A DNA stretch of 14,017 bases from positions 1-14,017 of the forward strand of contig JAAMXY010001608.1 in assembly GCA_019677205.1 (NCBI GenBank), read 5' to 3'. Position 1 is the stretch's first letter; every line of letters begins with the position of its first letter. The stretch is from Pinguiococcus pyrenoidosus. Lineage: Eukaryota > Sar > Pinguiophyceae > Pinguiochrysidales > Pinguiochrysidaceae. A program made the position numbers and the translations under genes. The notes below the pieces were generated by a model. It was not told where the DNA came from. It worked only from the letters and a program-made list of their open reading frames with translations, and made no database searches. This document shows positions 6,835 to 14,017 of this stretch, piece after piece.

Positions 6835-9800
6835 TCACACGGTCAGGTTAATCATGTTGGAGGGGCTCAGGTGGCGCTTCCGGTAAAACAAGACGTACGC
6901 AGCGGGGTTCACAACCTTCTCCGCAGGCGTCTCATTGACGTACTCGTCGTCGAAGGAGAGCCATCGCCCGTCGAGAGCGCTTGTCAGCGACTCGATTCCG
7001 TCCGGCGTGCACTGCGAGGCCTTCGCGAAGGCCGTGTAGTGACCCCGGTGCAGCGATCCCAGATGGTTCGCAACCGCGAAGAGGTCGTACACCGCCTCGC
7101 CGCGGTCGATCGTCGCCATCAGCTCTTCGGATTGCCTTTCCTCGGTCCTTGACTCGGCCTCCAGAGGATCATAGGCCGCTTCCGCCATGTACTCGCTCAT
7201 GTCCAAGCCGTTGAGGGGGAATGTCACCAGGGCATTCAGCTTCTCCCTCCAAGTGATGGACGTCTGGAATCGCTTCAGCTGCAGAATGAGGATCTCCGGA
7301 AGTCGCCAGATGCTGGTTTGGACCACGGCGTTGGTGTGCTGCTTGCACTGGCTGCAATACACCGCGTCCTGCTCCGTCAACTCCTCTTGCTTGGTGTACT
7401 CGTCGAGGCACTCGGAGAGCGTCACGCCCTCGTTGGACTTCTTCACGAACTCTTCCGCCCTCTGCACCGACTCGTGGTACAGCGGGCCCCACTCCACGCC
7501 CTCGTAGTCTTCGTCCCTCAGCCAGTCGATGCCGATGGCCCATCCGTGCATGATGAAATTGTTCACGGGGCGGTTCCACAGCAGGGGGTCGTCGTGAATG
7601 AGGCACCCTCGGCAGCCCGAGCTTGCTCCCGAGCTCCGGCTGCCGCTGCAGGTCCGAGAGCACGCATCGGGGTCCAATCGGTCAATCACCGTCACCCGGA
7701 ACGGCCACGATTTGATGGGCGGCAGCGACGACCTGCTCCGGCGATGGAGCGGCAGCGACAGACCGTTCACGCCTTCGTCATGGCCGTTCCGCGGGTCCGA
7801 CCCCACGGTGCTATCGTCCTCGAGCGCGGCCGTCGCGCTTGCAGTTTCCTGGCGCACGAAGGGCAGGATGCGATCGTACAGCTGCACGGCTAGCTCCCCA
7901 ACGGTGGCCTCCGGCGGGACGTGAAAGAGCATCGGAAACCCGAACGGCTCCATGTACAGCTCCGACTCCTCGTTGTGGATCGGACTCGCTTCCCCGCCAT
8001 CGAAGACGGGCGTCCTGCGTCGCACGTACGTTCCGCCCGCCGGCTGCCTCTTCGACTCGGCTGGCTGACCGGGGGTGTCGTTGTGTCTCCTCGCCCGCAA
8101 CCGCCTGTACCGCCGGTGCGTCGCGACGACCTCAAACACGCCCATGAGCGGCGGCGTGTGCTTGTGCAATGGGGCCACGACGCCGTTCTTCCACTCGGTG
8201 GCGCCCACGATCTCGTCCCACTTGTCGGCGAACTGGTCGAAGTGCACCAGGAAGCCCTTCTCCAGGGGGGCCTTGGCCTCCACGCTTTCCGTGGCTTCCT
8301 TCAGGCGCCCGAACTCGTCCTCCGCGTCACGAAAGCACTGGACCTCGCGGACGATGTATGCGGCCGTCCAGTGCCCGCGATAGTCCCGCACGTCACACCG
8401 GAGGCCCGGCGCGACGTCCTCCCACTTGCTGGGAAACGCGCTGGGCACGCTTTTCCTGGGGAGGTCTGGATCGTACACGACGGCGCCACCGTTGTCATCC
8501 TCGCGGAAGAACTCCGGATCGTACGCCGGCTGAGGCACCTGAAAAAGGACTCGGTCGGTTCCGTCGAAGAGACGACCAGCATCGTCCCCGCCGAAGTCGA
8601 CACTTCTGTTCTTCTGCTTTCGCGTTCTCATCCCGCCCACGAGAGGCACCTGAATCTGCGATCCGCCGAGCGAGACGATGGGCACCGCCTCGTCTCCGTC
8701 ACTGGCGTAGTGCGTCTTCACGATCTGGAGGTGGGACACTTCCGCGACGCAGAGCGTGTTGGGGTCCATGTCCAGCTGCTTGGCCACCGCCCTCCGCAGC
8801 ACGTCAACGGTGGCATCTTTGGGGACGACGACGCCAACCTTGACCGCCCACGGATACGGAGCTTGCGACCCTTTGCGGCCCCTCGGGCTCTTCTCCAGCG
8901 CGAGATTCACGCGGCCGACCGAGGGGTCCAGGAAGACCATCGTGAAGAAGGCCTTCTCCGAGTTGCGCGGAATCGGCAGCGACATGAACATGAAGGGCTC
9001 GAACTTGAGGATGGCGCGGCGGCATCGCTTGCACTTGATGCGCGTCTTGAGCTGGCCCTGAAACAGATCGACGACCGTGGACTGATTCCTGGCCAGGTGC
9101 CTTCTCCATGCCTCCTTGCCGAGCATGCGCAGACGACTCGAGCGATTGGGAGTGGCGAGCGCCGTAGCTTCCGCCGGGTGGTGATCGCCGTTGCTGGCCT
9201 CGTGCTGGAGGCCATCGTTGTCGACGATGTCATCCATGTCCGGCACGTACGGCTTGTCAAGAATCCGATTGCAATCCTCATGCAGGGAGTCCAGAACGAC
9301 TGACATGAACTCCTGGCTATCCTCCTGCTCCTGCCCGGCAAACTGGCTCTTGAACTTGCCAAGCACGCGCTTGAACTTGGACGGATTCACGCAGACGTAC
9401 TTCTGACTCCAGAGGTCTCGAATCACCGACGCGAACTCCTCGACCACGCGCCCGCCGGTTCCGAGCGGGTTGTTCCGATTGATGTCCGCCGTGTATCGGC
9501 CGCTGAGGAGGTACGCCCGCAGCAAAGGGGTGAAACTCAAGCACTGGAGGCCCGCATTGATGTAGCACGTGTTGCAGAGGTTCAGGAGGCCGCATGCACC
9601 AGGCGCGAAGGGTCGACCAGGCGTGGACGATCGCGTCAGGATGCGGGCGCTCCCGTTCGGCCTCGCGTTGGCCTCCGGCTCGCCCACGAACGACCGACCC
9701 GTCGCCGAGTACTCGAAATGCAGGGACCGCGTGGTGCCGCTCCGATTCCGTACCAGGGCCGCCGAATTGCGCGGCGCGATCCTCGGGCTGCCAGGCAGGA

Positions 9801-12800
9801 ACCACTCATCCCAGTTCTCTGGAAAGGCGTCGTAGTGAAGGCGCACCACGTACACCGTCTCGTCGGCGCCATCTCTGCCTTTCTTCTCAGAGGAGGAGCT
9901 CCGCCTCGGGAACCACGTGGGGGCGGTCACCGCCTCCTTGCCGGCGTCGTACGGCACTTGCTCGACCTTCCTAGAACTAATGAGATCGGCGAGTGTGACA
10001 TCGTCCAGTGGGTGCTCCGAGTCGCTCAACACGCCACTCCGGGCATCCAGCGCGGCGACGCTCGCGACAGTCGCCGGGTACCAAGAACCCCGATAATCCA
10101 TCGCATCCACTTGATCCCCTATCTTGAAAAACCGGAACGTGGGACCCTCGTCAAACGCATCTCGCGGCCACCTCACGACGCTCTTCGTCGTGGCGACCGC
10201 ATCGACCGGCGGGATCACCTCGACCATCAGCAAGACCTGCGGAAAGAGAGGAAATAGAGGAAGGTGAGACGGACGCTGCGCAGCTAGCTCTGTTTGCTGC
10301 GACACCAACTCACGTAGTCGATCTTGTCCCGAAGATGCAAATCCTGAATGCACGCTCGCTGGGGGTCGAGGCCTCGATCTCGCAGCGCGTCGTCGTAGAG
10401 CTTCCACTGGCACACGTGCGGCGCTCGCGCGCCGCGGGAGCTCGGCTGGTTCCCCATGACGAAGACGGGCTCCGAAGGAAGGTCCCCATGCGCTTCCCTA
10501 TCTCCCTGAGCCCGCTCTTCGTTCTCCAGGTCCATGTCCGAGCCACTGAGGCTGCGGCTTCTGGACCCTCGTAATCCATGCGGCGTGCTGCGGCGACCTT
10601 TCTCCAGCTGCGACTTTGAGAGCAGCGCATGGGCAGCGACCCACAGCCGAAGCTTGGGCTTCGCCGGAGCGACCCCTCCCGAGCTTGCCCTCGCCTCCCT
10701 CGTGGAGGACTTCCCGCCTTGCGGTGCAGTGGACGTCGTTCCATTGCTAGCAGCTTCCTCCGCTGCTTTGTTTTTATCCCGCAGTTCGCAGTTCGCAGTT
10801 CGCAGTTCGCAGTTTGCAGGTTGCAGTTCGCAGTTTGCAGGTTGCAGTTCGCAGATCGCAAAGGAAGGCGTCAGCAAGATGGGCTCCGACGAGAGGCAAG
10901 GAAACAGCTGCATAGTCTTCTTGTGTATGAGACGCACCAGTGCTTGTCACATTTCCGGACCCTGGACGCGACCGTCCCCGAGACGACTTGGCGGATGTCG
11001 ACGCTTCTTCGGGAGGCTCCTCTGCGCAAGTCGAGAGGTGTAAATGTCACCGCGTGGGGAGCCTCTTAGAGCCATGGCCAACGACTGAAGACAACCGCAG
11101 GAAGATGCGTACCTGTGTCCAGGATGCCTCGGGAGAAGGATCTTCCCCAGGACTGCTTTAAAGTGCGCTTCTTCTTCTTTCCGGCTGCGTCGCCGTTCTT
11201 GTCGCCGTCTGCCTTCGCCTTCGAGGTGTCTGGCAAGATAAACTCCTCGATGCTCCGAATGAAACTATCTGCCGTATCAAAATGGGAGACGTAGCAGAGG
11301 CGGTGATCCTCAACGGCCAGGACTTCCTTGCGCCCCTTGTCATCCGCCTGATTTGAGCTGGCGCTGCGCGATGCACCATTTCTGCTGTCTGCCGCCGAGC
11401 TAGCCCCGTTGCCAGTGCTACCGTTCCTTGGTCTCCCGTTGCTTGATTGGTCGTCCCCGTCGCCAGGTCTCTCCTGCCGGCTGGAGCTGCCGTTCTCTGC
11501 GGCACTGGACGCATCGCCGTTCGAGAGGGCTGTGTAACCATTCGTGCCCAGCCGTCCATCGAGAATTGCTACTCGCATCAGCTTCGGATAGAGATCTACT
11601 GCGAGGAAGGACCCTCTGCGCGTCTGCTTCCTAACGACGCGCCGCGGGAAGGCCGGCCCCCCACCGTAGAAGCCAAGGAGGAGCTCCCACACGCCCTTGG
11701 TCACGGCGACGACCCGCTCCAGGGCGTGGCTGCTGTCTTGCTCGGCGGACGGCGCGGGGCAAACCACTTGCAGATGCGGGCGAAGCGCCCACGAGCTGCC
11801 GTCGGACGAGCAGCTCAGAATGCTATTGTCCAGCTCGCGAGGTCTGGGGCGCGCACGGCCTCGCTGGGAGGACGGCTTGAGCACGACGCTGTCCCAGGAC
11901 AAGTCCGCTGACGACTCCAGCGGATTGGAGCAGGAGTACACCTGCTCGAGCTTCGCCGCGTCGATCGCTACATAGGCACACCACTGCAGCCACCACTCCT
12001 CCTGGATGACGTAGAGACTGTCGCCGTCCTGTATGTTATGGTCCTTGAGCAGCCTAAGAATCTCCCGGCGCTCGTCCTCCTTGGACGGCAGCAGCCAGAA
12101 GATCTTGTCCAGGACCTCGTCTACGATTTCCGCCGGGAGATACCGGGAGCCCCAGTCTTGGAAGTCTTGCCAAGAGATTCTCGCGTCTTCGACTCCGCCG
12201 TTCGCGCCGCTCCCATTCTCCTCACTGGCTTGTCGCGCCGTCGAGCTCCTCGGACTTGCTGGGGCCGACTTGGGCTGCTTCCGGCTGTCAAACGCATCCT
12301 GCAGGGCGGCAGTCCATCCGGTTGCGTCGAGGCTTTCGACCGCATGCGCCGGAGCCACCTTTCGAACGAAGTCGGCGAGCGCTTTTCCCTCTGCTTCGCC
12401 AATGTCTGCGAGCAAGAACTGCAGGCGGGCGCGCCGCATGAAGTGCTGCAGATCGTCGCCGTCCTCATCGTCGTCGGCATCCTCCTGCCGCATCCTCCGA
12501 ATCTGCGCCCCGTGATCATCCGAGTCGGACCGGAGTAGCGCCACCACCTCCGCGGGGGGCTGCAAGGGCCGGAGACCGAAGTAGACGTACTGAGACGAGC
12601 TGAAAAGATCAAAGAGCCATCGAATCTTCTGACGGCGAGTTCCTGCGTGGCGTCCAGACGAAGTCACGCGTGAGGCGGTCGACCCGCGCGCGCCAAGGGG
12701 TTTTATGGTTCACCCGGTACCTTTGCAGCAGAGCGATAAGCCTCGGCAGAGATCGCGGAAATCCACATTTCCGGCCTGGCGGGCGTCGAAGAGCATCCCG

Positions 12801-13303
12801 ATGCGTCCCTTTGCCAAGCCTCCTTCGGGCATGTTGACGAACAGTTGCTCCACCTTGGAAGAAACGAGGTCGTGCCTTTAGACTAAACCTCTCGGCGCTC
12901 GGCTCTTTGCCCGTTTGTCCGTTTGTCCGTTTGTCCGATTGCCCGTTTGCCCGTTTGCCCGTCTGTCCCCTTCGCAAAGATGAAGGCGTTGCTAGCTTGG
13001 CATGCACGTACTTTGTCATACGGGAGGCCAATCGTTTGCGCGGATGAGGACGAGGACGACGCGGCGCCCGCTGCCTTTCTCGCCTGGCGATACCGTCTCT
13101 GGAGCGAGAGCACCTCCGCGTGCCTCCACAGATTCAGGAGCTGATTGCCCGCCATCCAGGCCTCCCCTGTCACGCACAAGAACCGCTCAGCATGCTTGAC
13201 AAGGCTCCGAAGCGCGCGCTCGATCCGCTTCACCTTCATCGACCGACAGCTCCAGCGGGAGTTGGTCGCCCACGAGGTGGCCGCTGCTCGTGCAGCCGCC
13301 CAT
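6835..13303 (-). CDS. USP32: USP32-like ubiquitin carboxyl-terminal hydrolase, 6 exons, with two Tudor/MBT-like modules
   Basis: Six exons give about 1912 aa (human USP32 has 1604). It is a cysteine protease that removes ubiquitin. In order: MGGCTSS start (possible myristoylation and palmitoylation); degenerate EF-hand with loop Asp98-Asp109; FDLF segment and a helix pair before the DUSP domain (about 326-456, from SLYVIQEEWWLQW to YGGGPAFPRRVV); ubiquitin-like domain (about 466-805) broken by Ser/Asn/Gly-rich inserts; Tudor/MBT-like module (about 815-930, DAMDYRGSWY, then ENWDEW); USP core from about 995. The catalytic triad is Cys1003 (NTCY), His1845 (GHY) and Asp1875 (WLSFDDEYV). Zinc-ribbon cysteines are 1181/1184 and 1740/1743. 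Between them lies a second Tudor/MBT-like module (about 1383-1465) and a USP32-type Cys cluster (1638-1657). All catalytic residues are present. The calcium EF-hands in the middle of the human N-terminus are missing. The 5' end is the least certain part. Confidence 0.88.
10782..10858. repeat. 7-bp tandem repeat (11 units) in USP32-like intron 4
   Basis: Eleven contiguous 7-mers based on CAGTTCG occur, with variants CAGTTTG, CAGGTTG and CAGATCG. Two CAGTTTG-CAGGTTG pairs show a higher-order 21-bp period (810-830 and 831-851 in the 10,000s). The array ends about 20 nt upstream of the inferred acceptor. Confidence 0.95.
12911..12966. repeat. 8-bp tandem repeat (7 units) in USP32-like intron 2
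   Basis: Seven 8-mers occur: three CCGTTTGT, then CCGATTGC, two CCGTTTGC and CCGTCTGT. It lies between the donor at 13011 and the acceptor at 12854. Its sequence is unrelated to the intron 4 array. Confidence 0.93.
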
Positions 13304-14017
13304 GCTGCCTTCCCTCTGAGAGAAGAGAAATCGGCACGGTGAGTCCCTGCGGCGACTTTTCTGGAGCGCCTTGGGCGTCGCTGGCGCTGTGCGGCGAAGC
13401 GAAGATAGCATTCTACGGGGAGTTCCGAAGAACTTGATCGAACATCTGATTCGGCGTTTTGGCGAACCCCTTCTTCACACCGCTCCAACTGCCTCCAGCG
13501 CTCCCCACCGCTTCCGCCCACGCAAGAGAACATCTTCACCGCGCGCAACTGACGCTTCCGAACGGCGCGGGTGGCCCCTTCCAACGGCGGCTTTGGCTCC
13601 TCGGTCGTCTTCGAAACAAACCTCCTTTCCGGGCTCTCTCGAGCGCCAAAGCTTCTACTCTCGCGCCGTCTGGGTGTAGAGCATATCCAGAGGGGGGCAG
13701 GAGCCGCGCGGAGCGAGGGCGGCGCTGTGAAGGCGCCAAGCGGCCGACTAAGCAAGGGAGATGGCATTTATTGGTTCTGGGCGTCAGAAGAGTAATGCTT
13801 CGTATTTATGCGGGGAATAGGGGTCGGAGCTCTCCAATGGAACCTGTGAAAGATATCTCACGACCTCTTCCACGAATTTCAGTTTGCTCCTCACCGCGAC
13901 TATGGTCCAATGAAGCACATGAGAATCATTTTTAAAAAAGGTGCAATCTGAAGAATGATTGGACAATTTGTGACCAATGATGCATCGCGTGGGAAGCGGG
14001 ATGATCAGGATTCCCGA
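13304..14017. other. Upstream region of the USP32-like gene; no supported gene
   Basis: This must hold the 5' UTR and promoter of the minus-strand protease gene. A strong pyrimidine tract ending CTCTCAG on the minus strand (acceptor at 13318-13316), 12 nt before the ATG, suggests a 5' UTR intron; a donor-like GTAGAA at 13416 would make it 101 nt. The last 230 bases are visibly richer in A and T. A 158-codon plus-strand frame (13459-13935) has Arg/Pro/Ser-biased composition and no domain, so I do not call it. Confidence 0.55.

Larger units (their letters stand above)
6835..13303 (-). other. Exon-intron structure of the USP32-like gene
   Basis: Coding exons, in transcript order: 13303-13234, 13166-13012, 12853-12721, 12642-11113, 10762-10314, 10236-6835. 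Introns are 67, 158, 78, 350 and 77 nt with donors GTGAAG, GTACGT, GTACCG, GTACGC and GTGAGT, and acceptors CAG, AAG, CAG, CAG and CAG. Exon lengths sum to 5739 nt. Introns 2, 3 and 5 are well supported by phase, splice motifs and alignment to USP32 across the joins (GLPYDK to VEQLF; CCK to GTRRQ; DKIDY to VLLMVEV). Intron 1 is chosen because its phase fits and it joins MGGCTSS to the N-terminal helix. The acceptor of intron 4 is uncertain: three in-phase AGs lie within 12 nt (10767-10755). Confidence 0.72.

Noticed and set aside
7921-9303. 460-codon plus-strand open frame opposite the USP core
   Set aside because: It is a shadow of the USP exon. Its His/Arg/Val/Leu bias is what the complement of that coding sequence produces, and no motif was seen.
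10310-10937. Cys/Glu/Leu/Asn repeat peptide coded by the 7-bp array as part of a protein
   Set aside because: The array lies between a GTACGC donor and an in-phase CAG acceptor, and the peptide has no counterpart in USP32, so it is intronic.
12883-13767. 294-codon minus-strand frame taken as one exon
   Set aside because: Only its middle part (13166-13012) fits the USP32-like protein. Beyond 13011 it crosses a GTACGT donor and reads through the 8-bp repeat array.
13459-13935. 158-codon plus-strand frame near the right edge
   Set aside because: Its composition is Arg/Pro/Ala-biased, it has no domain or splice context, and it runs into AT-rich noncoding sequence.

Overview
This is nuclear DNA of a eukaryote, most likely a GC-rich protist or alga with a compact genome. 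Genes lie on both strands and are separated by a few hundred bases at most. Introns are short (59-158 nt, with one of about 350 nt) and nearly all GT-AG. There is a Pol III-type tRNA gene, and every recognisable protein belongs to a eukaryotic family. There is no operon structure, ribosome-binding site or bacterial gene. I cannot name the lineage from sequence alone.

Layout, left to right. (1) The last coding exon of an unidentified plus-strand gene (89-172). (2) An intronless NSUN5/Rcm1 rRNA m5C methyltransferase (457-2145, +). (3) Convergent to it, an eight-exon type-2 3-hydroxyacyl-CoA dehydrogenase of the HSD17B10 class (3670-2304, -); I rebuilt every exon, giving 254 aa. (4) A tRNA-Gln(CTG) (4093-4022, -). 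(5) A single-exon GRAM-VASt-transmembrane protein of the Aster/LAM/VAD1 sterol-transfer type (4445-6283, +). (6) Convergent to that, a six-exon USP32-like ubiquitin-specific protease of about 1912 aa filling most of the right half (13303-6835, -). The last 0.7 kb holds no gene that I can support.

The genes do not form a pathway. They are ordinary eukaryotic housekeeping functions: rRNA modification, mitochondrial acyl-CoA oxidation, translation, membrane-contact lipid transfer and deubiquitination. No defence system, mobile element, CRISPR array or virus was seen.

Two things stand out. The USP32-like protein carries two Tudor/MBT-like modules, one before the protease core and one inside it between the two zinc-ribbon CxxC pairs, which human USP32 lacks. 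Short-period tandem repeats (periods 7, 8, 9, 12, 14, 15 and 20 bp) of unrelated sequence sit in introns, intergenic spacers and one coding loop, and one array overlaps a splice donor.
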